64,000 nt of DNA from Ignavibacteria bacterium (GTDB lineage Bacteria > Bacteroidota > Ignavibacteria > Kapaibacteriales > UBA2268). The stretch covers positions 84,340 through 148,339 of the forward strand of contig JAERMQ010000007.1 of the NCBI GenBank assembly GCA_016844745.1, in the 5' to 3' direction. Below are positions 26,974 to 36,552 of this stretch, piece after piece. Position numbers and translations under genes: made by a program. The notes under the pieces were generated by a model. The model saw only the letters and a list, made by a program, of their open reading frames with translations, did not search any database and was not told where the DNA came from. Every line of letters begins with the position of its first letter. Positions within the stretch are counted from its first letter, which is position 1.

Positions 26974-26995
26974 GCTATTTTAAATATTATTTTTT

Positions 26996-29374
26996 TTACT
27001 GTATCCTAATCTTCTGCCCAACTGCAAGTTTATTCGATTTAATCGTGGGATTCTTCGATTTAAGCGAACCAACGCTAACGCCGAACTTCTTTGCTACAGT
27101 ACCGAAAGTTTCACCTTTCCGGATTGTATAATATTTCGGCAGCTTATTGATTTTTTTGGACGAAGCAACCGAACTGCCCTTATCAGGCTGATTGGTGTAT
27201 ATTTTCAGGCGGGAACCTTTGTAAACCGTATTACCGGTAACTTTCCCCTTATTCCATTTCTTAATCAGGTCTTCGTCAACGCCATATTCCGCTGCTATTG
27301 TACCAAGTGATTCGCCTGCCTTAACTTTATGCACGACAACCGACTTCGATGATGTTTCCTTTGTTGAGGCGCGTTCGGTGGCAGTGTATTTGGAGCCGTC
27401 AACCTTGATTTTCAGGACCTGTCCGGTGAATATACTTTTCTTCTTCAACCTGTTAGCGCCAACGATGTCTTCAATTGAGACATTATAATTATCGGCAATT
27501 TTAGCAAGAGTTTCGCCTTTTTTAACTTTATGCTTAACCGTTTTGACGTTCTTCAGTTTTGCAATAGTGGTAGTTGAATTATCTTCCGAAGAGCGTTTTT
27601 TCTTGGCTATTATCAGTTCCCTGCCGGCATCGAGTTTATCATCATCGTAAGAAATATTATTCAGGTTGCGGAGGTCGGCAAGCCGCACGCCATATTGTGC
27701 TGCAATGCTATACAAAGTTTCACCCTGAACGACAGTATGGGTAACATTATCACCTTCGGTGTTGAGTTTTTTCGATGTAACCGGAACCTGTTTTTCGGAA
27801 GAACTTGCCTCTGATGAACCGGGTAATTGCTGTGAAAGCGGCACGCGAAGAACAGTCCCGGCTTTTACTTTTGTTTTGTAGCTGCTCAATCCGTTAATGG
27901 AAGCCAAATCACGCGAGGAGACATTGTACTTCTCGGCTATTGTAAGCAGGTTTTCGCCTCTTGCAACTTTATGATTTATCCAGGGCTGCTTTTCTTCCTC
28001 GGTAAGTGAGGCGAAGTTATTCATGAAATTATTCTTCGTGCCGACCGGAATCTTTAGGGTGTAATTTGTTACATCCGGTGGAGTACAGGACTTTATAAGT
28101 TCGCAATTCAGCAATGCAAGTTCTTCGGTAGAGACACCGGCGCATTTTGCAAGAGCTTTCATACTAATGGCGCCAGGCACCTGAATTGTTTCGTAAACAT
28201 ATTCCGGCTGGAAGTTCAATTCTGCACGCTTGAACCCGTAATATTCGGGCTGAAGCATTATTTTCGTAGCTGCAATATATAACGGAACATATTTCCTGGT
28301 TTCTTTAGGAAGATTATTTCTTATATCCCAGAAAGTAGGCTTATCGATTTTTGTTTTTGTTTTAGCACGATTAACGCAATTAATACCACAATTATATGCG
28401 GAAAGAGATAAGTGCCAATCGCCTAACTCGTTATATAAATCCCTCAGGTGACGGACAGCAGCGCGTGTTGCTTTTTCGGGGTCGCGACGTTCGTCGATCC
28501 AAACAGATGAATTTGTATTTAAGCCATAAAGAGCGCCGGTCGAGCGGATGAATTGCCAAAGCCCAACTGCCTGTGCTCGTGAAACTGCATTCGGGTCTAA
28601 TCCACTTTCTGTCATCGATAAGTAAATAATTTCTTGTGGCACACCCTCTTCGGCTGCAATTCTCTTCATCATGGGGAACCAGCGGGAGGAGCGTTCGAGC
28701 CATTTCTTATAATATTTCCTGCCCTGATTCTGCGCTAAAAACACTATGGCTTTATCTACCAATTCATTATCGTCCAACGGAACCATAGTTTGGAATGAAA
28801 TTGTCGAAGGTTTGATAGTCGCAGTATCTTTATTTTTTTGAATTGTTGAGACAGGTGTTTCGGCTGTTAAAACCTTTTCGGCTTCCTGATAGAATTTTTC
28901 GCGCAGAATGAAGAAAGATGAGTTTTCGTCTAATTTACTTAAATCGTGAATGTAATATTCAAAGTCTTCCACAATAGATGTAACTAAATCGGTGAAGTCC
29001 TGGTTTTGTTCGATACCCGGATAGCTTGCCAAAACGTTCAGTATATCTATGGATTGCTCGAAATACTTCGCTGCAGTTAGAGTATCTTTATTGGAAATTA
29101 AAATCAGTGCCTGCAAATATTTCTGCCGTGATTTTTCAAGAGTGGAGAGGACGAATTCATCTTTGGTATATGCGGGAGTGGGTACATCGTCTAATTCGGA
29201 ATATTTATCCGGGAAGATTTGCGTCTGTTGCAAATCGCCTTTCTTGGCTTCAGCCTTGCGTTTAGCAGGAGTTTGTGCAGTAAGCGACAAAGTAAATCCA
29301 GTGACAAGCAACAGCGTGACGAACAGATTCAATATCCTTATTTTCGATGTTTTTACTTTTTTATAATAACCCAT
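26996..29374 (-). CDS. mltD: MltD-like membrane-bound lytic murein transglycosylase with five LysM domains
   Basis: Cleaves peptidoglycan glycan strands to anhydromuropeptides. 792 residues. Signal peptide MGYYKKVKTSKIRILNLFVT through LSLTAQ. The SLT domain has IIYLSMTESGLDPNA (catalytic Glu256), AVGLWQFIRSTGALYGL and LSAYNCGINCV. Five LysM modules follow, each starting (H/Y)xVxxGE (HKVARGENL, HTVVQGETL, HKVKKGETL, HKVKAGESL, YTIRKGETF), joined by Ser/Lys-rich linkers. LysM anchors it to peptidoglycan. A GAGG precedes the start. No lipobox is seen, so periplasmic rather than lipidated. Confidence 0.95.
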   Translation of the reverse strand: MGYYKKVKTSKIRILNLFVTLLLVTGFTLSLTAQTPAKRKAEAKKGDLQQTQIFPDKYSELDDVPTPAYTKDEFVLSTLEKSRQKYLQALILISNKDTLTAAKYFEQSIDILNVLASYPGIEQNQDFTDLVTSIVEDFEYYIHDLSKLDENSSFFILREKFYQEAEKVLTAETPVSTIQKNKDTATIKPSTISFQTMVPLDDNELVDKAIVFLAQNQGRKYYKKWLERSSRWFPMMKRIAAEEGVPQEIIYLSMTESGLDPNAVSRAQAVGLWQFIRSTGALYGLNTNSSVWIDERRDPEKATRAAVRHLRDLYNELGDWHLSLSAYNCGINCVNRAKTKTKIDKPTFWDIRNNLPKETRKYVPLYIAATKIMLQPEYYGFKRAELNFQPEYVYETIQVPGAISMKALAKCAGVSTEELALLNCELIKSCTPPDVTNYTLKIPVGTKNNFMNNFASLTEEEKQPWINHKVARGENLLTIAEKYNVSSRDLASINGLSSYKTKVKAGTVLRVPLSQQLPGSSEASSSEKQVPVTSKKLNTEGDNVTHTVVQGETLYSIAAQYGVRLADLRNLNNISYDDDKLDAGRELIIAKKKRSSEDNSTTTIAKLKNVKTVKHKVKKGETLAKIADNYNVSIEDIVGANRLKKKSIFTGQVLKIKVDGSKYTATERASTKETSSKSVVVHKVKAGESLGTIAAEYGVDEDLIKKWNKGKVTGNTVYKGSRLKIYTNQPDKGSSVASSKKINKLPKYYTIRKGETFGTVAKKFGVSVGSLKSKNPTIKSNKLAVGQKIRIQ

Positions 29375-30210
29375 ACTTACCTCATTTTTTACAAAACGGT
29401 ATTATTGATAAAATATAATATAAGTATTTTAAATTAGAATAGCAAGAAAATTTATTTAATCTTTTTGTTAAATGACAATAATTTAATCGTTTATAATGAA
29501 GGATTTAAATTAATTATGAATTATAAATTATAAATAATGAATTATGATGTGTCATTCACGATGGTGCATGAATCCTTGCAGGAGCGGTTTTTTAAGAAAT
29601 TCAACTTTAAGAAAGTTTCCCTACTTCGGATAGTTTTCTTTTTTGCTATTTCTTGCTAAAAATTCACGAATTTTAAAATATTGAGTTCTAACTAAAATCC
29701 GAAAATTGAAGTCCCAAGTACAACAGGTGTCATGTCTATTGTACTTTGAACAGACAAGAATGTCTATTCTACTATTAATTTCATTAAATTATCTATTCTA
29801 CTATTAATTTCATTAAATTAGTAGGTCAGACATTCTTGTCTGACGCGCCCATCTATGCTTGACTTGACAATAGGGGAATTAGTAAGTCTTTGATGTATTA
29901 AATTTCAAAATTCTATCTATGAATGTAATTTTCACCAAAAATGCTTTTGATAGCGGACTCAATTATGGGGAGTTCTAAAAATTGTCATTCCTGCATCCAC
30001 TGGAATGACATTCTATAATATTTAGAACCTCGCTCAAATTATTTTTATACAATTTGTAACTAAAAGCAATTTGAACTGTTAATTGTTAGAGGATACTTTT
30101 GGAAATAATATTTTTTTAAAGTATATTTGGATATTGAATAGCACGAAAATGATTTTTTCAAGTTCTTAAAATCGGGAATTAATTTGTCAAAAATATAGAG
30201 GGAAACTCTA
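29375..30210. other. Gap of 836 bp without genes, filled with small repeats
   Basis: No credible gene. Seen: a direct repeat of 27 bp (tctattctactattaatttc plus cattaaa) twice at about 29763-29820; paired stretches around 29748-29855 (gacaagaatgtc and cagacattcttgtctgac); and a MITE-like palindrome at 29965-30034. The last 30 bp hold the ribosome-binding site of the next gene (GAGGGAAA). Confidence 0.7.
29965..30034. repeat. MITE-like palindrome, GTTCTAAAAATT family
   Basis: Starts atggggagttctaaaaattg and tcattcc, and ends ggaatgacattctataatat and ttagaacc. It is the short relative of the element that truncates the permease gene at 41938. Confidence 0.7.
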
Positions 30211-32949
30211 ATGAAAACAATTTTTACCTTTACACTTACACTATTTATTTGTTTGCAAATAGCAGCAACAGCACAAGAACGCGAATTGCCTGAATGGTTA
30301 GGCGCCCAGAATAGCGGCAAAGAATACTGGTTCACTGTTCCACCCAGTTTTGCTGATGAATCAGGCGGAGGACAAAACTTTATTAAGGTTTATGTAACAT
30401 CCCCAGTGAAAACTCTTGTAACCTTAGAAATCCTTGGAAAAAATAAAAAATTTACCAAAATGTCGGTTGCAAACGATGTAATTGGGTTTGACTTAATACC
30501 TGGAGATGCTCAAACTTTTGAAAAAACAGGAAAAGCAGCAGAAGTTGAAGAAAAAAATTATCCCGGATACGGTATCCATGTTTATGCAGAGGATTTATTG
30601 GTTGTTTACGTTTTAGTCCGTTTCAGGGCAACAAGCGACGGATTTTTGGCTGTGCCTGTATCATCGCTTGGAAAAGAATATATTTGTGGTTCATACAATA
30701 CCGACCCAATGTTTTCGGCAGTTTGGGGTTATCACCTACCTTCGATGTGCGGCATAACGGCTGCTTATAACAACACAAGAATGACATTTACAATGGGAGG
30801 CAATCCGGCAACGACTACGGCAGGAGGATTAAAACCCGGACAAAGTACAACAATAACAATGAATAAAGGTGATGTTTTCATGGTTTCATCAAAGGGAGAC
30901 TATGGAGACTTAGCCGGTAGTAAAATAGTTGCAGATAAACCGGTATCAGTAGTATCCGGTAACCAATGCGACAATATTCCAGCCGGAAATCAATGGTGCG
31001 ATTATTGCGTTGAGATGGAATTGCCATTATTTACCTGGGGAAATGATTATCATGTCCCATCGGTACCGGGAAGAAAATGGCCCTCCTTGATGCGTGTATT
31101 TGCAAAAGAACCAAATACCATTGTATTTAGGGATGGAAAACAAATTGCTACTTTAAAAAACGCCGGAGGAATAATTGGTGAAGCATATTATGAAGGCAGA
31201 ATAACACCAATGGACGAAGCACAAAAGCCCGTCGTAATTTCCGGCGATAAACCCATTGGAGTGATGGTCTATAATTGCGGAGTTCAAGAAGACGGCTACC
31301 CACTTCCGAACAGCGACCCATTCTGGATGGTGATGACTCCATTATCTCAATACCAGAAGGGAATTACATTTTGTACACCTGCCACACGTGGTGGTTTGGG
31401 TTTCGAGGAAAATTATTTAAACCTGGTTTTCCAAACCGATGCAAATTTAAAGATGCCTGATGATGTTATGATTGCTGAGGTAAAAGGGGGAAAATACTCA
31501 TGGATGCCTGTTAATCAAAAATATTCCGGAATAGATAAACAATTTTCTTATGATTTTAATGATAAACACTATGCAGTTCGAACACTGATATTGCCACGCG
31601 AAGGAACATTTAAAATCAAGGCGAGCCAGCCTTTTGCCGCATATTCATTTGGCTACGACTGGTGCGATTCTTATGGTTATCCGACTGCCGGCGCATTTAA
31701 AAAGAACGACCCTGATGATAAAGAATGTCCGAGAGTGGCTTATACAAAAAACCAGGATGAGAGCGTTAATGGTACGGTTCAGGATAAAAATTTATCCTTA
31801 ATTTTAATGCTTACTGATGATAGTTATAATTATAATCTGACTTATCCCGAATTTATTGCCGGGGATGATATTAATACTACATGGAAGCTCGATAAAATTG
31901 ATACAAAAGATAGCGCCCGCGCCGTTATTGCATTTGCCGACCGCTGCGGGTACGATACAATAATTACAATTGGAGCAATGCCGAGACCCAATATAGATGT
32001 GCCGAAAATTGTATTGAGCGCTAATGAACTGCAATTCCAGGAAGTAATATTGACTTTAAATAAAGCCCTGACTTTAACGGCAAGCAATTTGGGGAGTGAT
32101 ATTTTACAAATTACATCTGCAAGAATAACAGATGATGTTAACAAATCCTTTAATTTATCCGGCATGAACTACCCATTGAATATAGATATTAACGGGAAAG
32201 CTACATTCTACATTTCTTTCATTCCGACTGTATTGGGCAAATCTACCGCTACCCTTGAATTATTAACTAATGACCCAGCAAATAAAACTATCAGAATTCC
32301 TTTAAGCGGTATTGGTCTGCCTCCATCTGCCCTGATAACAACAAACATCACAAAAATTTTATTTGGCAATGTTAAATTGGAACAATCAGGTTATCAAAAT
32401 TTTCAATTTATAAATTCCGGGAATACTGACTTAGTGATAAATAAAGTAATTATTACTGATGACGCTAATAATGCATTCAGTATTGTTTCGCCGCCAACAT
32501 TCCACCCTTATTTAACAAAGGGTGCGAGTGAAAATTTAGTAATAAGATTTATACCATATCAAAGACAACCTTATAAGGCAAATCTTCATATTGAAACGAA
32601 TGCAGCTAACAATCCTATCCTTGATATTCCGATTGAAGGTAATGGCGGTGATATAAATGATGTTCCAATTGTTATTCCTGATAATAATATTTCGTTATCA
32701 GTTAAGCCGAATCCTATTATCAAGACTGCTACTATTGAATATAAAGTAAATTTTGAACGCGCTGATTTGATGAAAATTACGGTTGTGGATATAACGGGCA
32801 AGGAAGTGGTTTTGATATTGAATCAAATAGTTGAACCGGGAGAAAGCGCTGTTCAATTCAATGCAGAAGGACTTGCTGCTGGTAAGTATTTTGTAATAGC
32901 GAATTTTGGAAATGAAGCGGCAAGGCTGCCGGTAGTGATTGAGAAGTAA
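30211..32949 (+). CDS. IgGFc-binding-like secreted protein with ASH/choice-of-anchor and T9SS domains
   Basis: 912 residues. Signal peptide MKTIFTFTLTLFICLQIAATA. Residues 30-470 match the IgGFc-binding-type domain of bacterial surface proteins: GKEYWFTVPPSF, VYVTSPVKTLVTLEI, GIHVYAEDLLVVYVL, then IVADKPVSVVSGNQCDNIPA and YHVPSVPGR. Two ASH/HYDIN-like beta-sandwich domains follow (ELQFQEVILTLNKALTLTAS and TKILFGNVKLEQSGYQNFQF). The T9SS sorting domain starts VKPNPIIKTATIEY and ends LPVVIEK. It is a surface-exposed or released binding protein by inference; whether it binds immunoglobulin is not implied. Confidence 0.87.
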   Translation: MKTIFTFTLTLFICLQIAATAQERELPEWLGAQNSGKEYWFTVPPSFADESGGGQNFIKVYVTSPVKTLVTLEILGKNKKFTKMSVANDVIGFDLIPGDAQTFEKTGKAAEVEEKNYPGYGIHVYAEDLLVVYVLVRFRATSDGFLAVPVSSLGKEYICGSYNTDPMFSAVWGYHLPSMCGITAAYNNTRMTFTMGGNPATTTAGGLKPGQSTTITMNKGDVFMVSSKGDYGDLAGSKIVADKPVSVVSGNQCDNIPAGNQWCDYCVEMELPLFTWGNDYHVPSVPGRKWPSLMRVFAKEPNTIVFRDGKQIATLKNAGGIIGEAYYEGRITPMDEAQKPVVISGDKPIGVMVYNCGVQEDGYPLPNSDPFWMVMTPLSQYQKGITFCTPATRGGLGFEENYLNLVFQTDANLKMPDDVMIAEVKGGKYSWMPVNQKYSGIDKQFSYDFNDKHYAVRTLILPREGTFKIKASQPFAAYSFGYDWCDSYGYPTAGAFKKNDPDDKECPRVAYTKNQDESVNGTVQDKNLSLILMLTDDSYNYNLTYPEFIAGDDINTTWKLDKIDTKDSARAVIAFADRCGYDTIITIGAMPRPNIDVPKIVLSANELQFQEVILTLNKALTLTASNLGSDILQITSARITDDVNKSFNLSGMNYPLNIDINGKATFYISFIPTVLGKSTATLELLTNDPANKTIRIPLSGIGLPPSALITTNITKILFGNVKLEQSGYQNFQFINSGNTDLVINKVIITDDANNAFSIVSPPTFHPYLTKGASENLVIRFIPYQRQPYKANLHIETNAANNPILDIPIEGNGGDINDVPIVIPDNNISLSVKPNPIIKTATIEYKVNFERADLMKITVVDITGKEVVLILNQIVEPGESAVQFNAEGLAAGKYFVIANFGNEAARLPVVIEK

Positions 32950-32980
32950 AAAAATAACACTTTGCCAATCTATGAGGAAA

Positions 32981-33071
32981 AACCCCTCCCTAACCCTCCC
33001 CGAAGGGGAGGGAATTGAAAAATAAGATAGTTACTTATTCCCTCCCCTTCGGGGAGGGTTAGGGAGGGGTT
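32981..33071. repeat. GC-rich palindrome, cccctccctaaccctcccc family, copy 1
   Basis: The left arm aacccctccctaaccctccc with cgaaggggagggaatt and the right arm aattccctccccttcgggga, then gggttagggaggggtt are almost exact complements; each arm contains its own smaller hairpin. It is non-coding and lies before the DUF559 gene. Confidence 0.88.
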
Positions 33072-33189
33072 ATTCCGGCTGAATTTAGTAGACATTCTTA
33101 AATTTCAAAAGAATATTTGTGAGTGAATTTAGATTAGGTCAAGGTGAGTTCTTTCGGCAATTAGTAAATTTAATGAAAAAGAATTAACA

Positions 33190-33597
33190 ATGAGATACAT
33201 TTTAACTGACAAAAAAACATGGCATAAGTTAAAAGATTTTGTTAAAGAAAACAGAAAAGAGCAAACCTATGCCGAACAAATCATCTGGGAAAATTTAAGA
33301 AAAAAACAATTAGGAGTTAGATTTAGAAGACAACATGCGATTTACCAATTTATTGTAGATTTTATCTGTATTGAAAAGAAATTAATTATTGAAATTGATG
33401 GTGATTCACATTCTGATAAACAAGACTACGACCATGAAAGAGAAAGGATTCTGGAAGGAATGGGTTTCAAAGTTTTAAGATTCACAAATGAAGAAGTTAC
33501 TGGAAATGGCAATAAAGTAATCGAAATGATTAAGGAAAATTTGAAGGACATTAGCTTTGAGAACTCTTTTAACTCTGAGGGAATAACCCCTCCCTAA
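33190..33597 (+). CDS. DUF559 nuclease-like protein (Vsr/PD-(D/E)XK fold) between two palindromes
   Basis: 135 residues. EQTYAEQIIWENLRKKQLGV, RFRRQHAIYQFIVDFICIEK, LIIEIDGDSHSD and VLRFTNEEV are the DUF559 blocks, related to very-short-patch-repair endonucleases. Candidate catalytic residues are Asp57, Glu68 and Asp70. The last residues (GITPP and stop) are encoded by the downstream palindrome. It stands in its own island between two GC-rich palindromes of the same family. The function is unproven; a DNA nuclease or nickase is the family expectation. Confidence 0.9.
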   Translation: MRYILTDKKTWHKLKDFVKENRKEQTYAEQIIWENLRKKQLGVRFRRQHAIYQFIVDFICIEKKLIIEIDGDSHSDKQDYDHERERILEGMGFKVLRFTNEEVTGNGNKVIEMIKENLKDISFENSFNSEGITPP

Positions 33598-33683
33598 CCC
33601 TCCCCGAAGGGGAGGGAATTTTTTACTTTTATTCTACTTCTACTTCTATGTTCTATTTCTATAACCGGGTTAGGGAGGGGTTT
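33584..33683. repeat. GC-rich palindrome, cccctccctaaccctcccc family, copy 2
   Basis: The left arm is the same as in copy 1 (taacccctccctaaccctcc, then ccgaaggggagggaatt); the right arm ccgggttagggaggggtt ends at 33683. The middle has been replaced by a T/C-rich tract. Its left end supplies the stop codon of the DUF559 gene. Confidence 0.85.
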
Positions 33684-33770
33684 TTCTTTCAAGGTTAAAT
33701 GATATTTTTTTGAAAGGTTTTTTCTTTTAATTTGACTTAGTAGTAATTGAAAAAAATAAGTGTAGTAAGT

Positions 33771-35105
33771 ATGAAGAAGTTTTTAATTTTGACGGCAGTA
33801 ATTGGGCTGCTGCTTTCGCTCAATGCCTGGTCACAGCCAAAATATAAAGATATGGTTTGGCTGACCCCGACGGATGATATTAAAGCTTTCTGTTTCTCGC
33901 CGGACAGCAAGTTTATAGCTTGCGCCGAAGGAAATTATATCAACATTCTCGATGTTGCAACCGGGCAAAGCATAAAAAAACTTTGGCTAAGCGACAATCA
34001 TTCTGAAAATATCGATTTTACAGATGTCAAATGGTCAAATGACGGACGTTATATAATAGCACCTAATCAGAAAAACGTCCAGGTCTGGGATGCTGCCACT
34101 TTCGATACGCTCAATTTTTTAGTGGACAATGCCACCCCAGGAAAGCAAATCGGAATTTCAAATGATTGTAAATATTTAGTTGCAAGTACCAGAACAAGCG
34201 AAATAAAGGTATGGAATCTTCAAACCGGAAAATTAATAGCCAAGAAAAGGGTATTGCCACCCAAAGATTATACTAATCCTACTATTCAAGAAATGGCTCT
34301 GAGCCCAACAGGAGATTTTATTGTTATTAGAGGTTTTTTTGAGCCGAGTACAAATCCAAAAGCATCTACAATTTTATTTGATAGTGTTTATAAAACCAAT
34401 AATTTAAATATGTTACCCATAAGTTTTCCTGGAAAAGCTTATGTATTTTCATCAACAGGAAATTATTTATCAGAATTTTTGTTTAAAAGAGATAATAGCA
34501 CTATCATCGATACATGTATAAGAATAACTGAATTGAAAAATAATAAAATTATAAAAAATTTTTCAATGAAAATTGGGGAATATTTTAGATTTCCTGAATT
34601 TTCTTATGATGATAAATATTTTCTTACAATTAAAAGAAATGGATTTGAATTAGTTGTTTATAACATTCAATCATGGGATTCGGTTTATTCGTATATACTG
34701 AATAATGAACGAAAGTTTTATTTATTGAAATCATCACCAAATGGTAAATATATTGCTGCTAAATGCTCGGATTATTCATTAGGAGCCATTATTCTATTAA
34801 AATCTTTTTGGGGCAACACACTTGTAAATGAACAAAATAACAGTAATACAGAAATTTTGAACTACTACCCGAATCCAACGTTATCTCAAATTGATATTGA
34901 ATATAACATTGGGCTAAGCGGAAATGTATTGATTTATATAAGCAATTTAAATGGGGAAAAGATTGTTACCTTACTTGATGAATATATCTCACAAGGCAAA
35001 CACACAATAACTTGGAATATAGCAGGAGTAAGTTCCGGCGCTTATTTCATCAACTTAATTGCTGACGGAAAAAGTTTAAGCAAGAATATTATTGTTATAA
35101 AATAA
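33771..35105 (+). CDS. Secreted WD40-like propeller with T9SS sorting domain
   Basis: 444 residues from ATG 33771, where the signal peptide begins (MKKFLILTAVIGLLLSLNAW, cut near SQ); the frame is open from a TTG at 33747, which is less likely. WD40-like strands: IKAFCFSPDSKFIACAEGN, NILDVATGQSIKKL, VKWSNDGRYIIAPNQKNVQ, VWDAATFDTL, KVWNLQTGKLIAK. The sorting domain runs from YYPNPTLSQIDIEYNI to KNIIVIK. It resembles the protein at 42078 in plan. A scaffold or binding role is likely; no enzyme motif is seen. Confidence 0.85.
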   Translation: MKKFLILTAVIGLLLSLNAWSQPKYKDMVWLTPTDDIKAFCFSPDSKFIACAEGNYINILDVATGQSIKKLWLSDNHSENIDFTDVKWSNDGRYIIAPNQKNVQVWDAATFDTLNFLVDNATPGKQIGISNDCKYLVASTRTSEIKVWNLQTGKLIAKKRVLPPKDYTNPTIQEMALSPTGDFIVIRGFFEPSTNPKASTILFDSVYKTNNLNMLPISFPGKAYVFSSTGNYLSEFLFKRDNSTIIDTCIRITELKNNKIIKNFSMKIGEYFRFPEFSYDDKYFLTIKRNGFELVVYNIQSWDSVYSYILNNERKFYLLKSSPNGKYIAAKCSDYSLGAIILLKSFWGNTLVNEQNNSNTEILNYYPNPTLSQIDIEYNIGLSGNVLIYISNLNGEKIVTLLDEYISQGKHTITWNIAGVSSGAYFINLIADGKSLSKNIIVIK

Positions 35106-35115
35106 GGGGTTCAAA

Positions 35116-35280
35116 ATGAAAATCAAATCTTCATTATTAGCAGTAATAATATTATTACTTTGCTTAAATGCAAATTCGCAGGAAGTTATCAATCCGCCAA
35201 AGCTTGATATTTTATTATTAAAGCCGGGAATTTATTTTATAAAATTTCGTAATTTTACGAATATTTTTGTAAAGGAATAA
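35116..35280 (+). CDS. Mini-protein: signal peptide joined to the last strand of a T9SS sorting domain
   Basis: 54 residues, with AAGGGG before the ATG. MKIKSSLLAVIILLLCLNAN, then SQ, is a normal signal peptide. After about 14 residues comes LLLKPGIYFIKFRNF and FVKE, which resembles the closing strands of a sorting domain (LPSGLYFVR, then KFVKL). It is probably the product of a deletion that removed the cargo between export signal and sorting tail. Whether it is expressed or functional is unknown. Confidence 0.6.
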   Translation: MKIKSSLLAVIILLLCLNANSQEVINPPKLDILLLKPGIYFIKFRNFTNIFVKE

Positions 35281-35313
35281 AAAAACTAATTTAAAAACGA
35301 ATATTGGAGTTAA

Positions 35314-36546
35314 ATGAAATTAATTATTTATGTGTTAGTTATTATAGCAATTCAACTTAATGTCTGTAATGCAGTGTCCGATTCTGCAAATACAAATTAT
35401 CCCAAAATCTACTTTGATTGCGATTTCTGCGATAAAGATTATTTGAAATCGAAACTTATGTATGTCAATATGGTTCGGGATAGGTTCGAAGCCGATATTT
35501 TCGTGAAAGGATATTCAAGCGATTTGTCAGGTGGTGATATGCTTACATTGGATATCTTCGGTCAGAACAGGTTCGACGGTATGAAAGATACAGTTTCAAT
35601 ATTCAGGCTGGAATCCCATTCCCAGGATTTAATAAGGGAAAAAATTGCCGAAAAAATTAATTTGACCTTGATTAGGTATCTTTTGAAAACCGAATTAGCC
35701 GACAGTTTGAAAGTAAATTATAAGCCGGTATCTCAAAACGCAGCATCACAACCGGTCGATGACCCCTGGGATAGATGGGTTATCAAATTTTCCCTTAATT
35801 CAAACCTGAACGGCGAACATTCGTTTAAATATTCTTCTTTATATACTTATGCAGAACTTAAACGCATAACCGAGGATATGAAGTTAAATTTTGGCGGCTA
35901 TAATTCTTTTAATGAAACTTTTTACAAGCTCGAAACTGAGGACGTAATCGCCGATACACGTTCCAACGGAGCCTGGGCAAATATCATCTTAGCAATTGAC
36001 AGCAATGTTTCTTACGGCGTATGGACAGAAATCAGCAATTCATCTTATTCCAATATCAAATACAAATTATATTCGGCTGCCGGTATTGAGTATAACTTTT
36101 TTCCATACAGCGAATCCATCCGCCGGCAACTGAAATTCAGGTACAGGCTTAGTCCGACATTTGCAAAGTATATGGAAGAAACAATATTCTTTAAAACTGA
36201 GGAATTAAGACTTGCTCATTCTATCGAAGCAGTGGTAATTATTTCGGAGAAGTGGGGTTCCATCGATTTATCAGTCACATATTCCAATTATTTACATGAC
36301 TTTACAAAAAACCATATTAATGTCAATATGGAATTGAATTTACCTCTATTCGAAGGTTTATCGTTTTTTGTATGGGGGAGTTACTCTGCCATTCACGACC
36401 AACTATCATTAGTAAAAGGTTCGGGCGACGTTGACGTATATACAAGAAGGAAGCAGCTTGAAACGAATTTCAATTATTCGAGTTATATCGGAATATCGTA
36501 TTCTTTCGGCTCGATTTATAATAATATCATCAATGCAAGATTTTGA
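35314..36546 (+). CDS. Putative outer-membrane beta-barrel protein, unknown family
   Basis: 410 residues. Signal peptide MKLIIYVLVIIAIQLNVCNA. The N-terminal part (IYFDCDFCDKDYLKSKLMYV, then RFEADIFVKGYSSDLSGG) resembles a small soluble periplasmic domain. From about residue 150, alternating strands rich in Tyr and Phe (WVIKFSLNSNL, WANIILAIDSNVSYGVWTE, LKFRYRLSP, SFFVWGSYSAIHDQLSL, YIGISYSFGS) end in Phe, the usual outer-membrane barrel terminus. The start follows TTGGAG. The family is not recognised. Confidence 0.7.
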   Translation: MKLIIYVLVIIAIQLNVCNAVSDSANTNYPKIYFDCDFCDKDYLKSKLMYVNMVRDRFEADIFVKGYSSDLSGGDMLTLDIFGQNRFDGMKDTVSIFRLESHSQDLIREKIAEKINLTLIRYLLKTELADSLKVNYKPVSQNAASQPVDDPWDRWVIKFSLNSNLNGEHSFKYSSLYTYAELKRITEDMKLNFGGYNSFNETFYKLETEDVIADTRSNGAWANIILAIDSNVSYGVWTEISNSSYSNIKYKLYSAAGIEYNFFPYSESIRRQLKFRYRLSPTFAKYMEETIFFKTEELRLAHSIEAVVIISEKWGSIDLSVTYSNYLHDFTKNHINVNMELNLPLFEGLSFFVWGSYSAIHDQLSLVKGSGDVDVYTRRKQLETNFNYSSYIGISYSFGSIYNNIINARF

Positions 36547-36552
36547 ATAATT

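Noticed and set aside
31148..32801. Antisense frames inside the IgGFc-binding-like gene
   Set aside because: No start signals and no similarity; explained by the sense gene.
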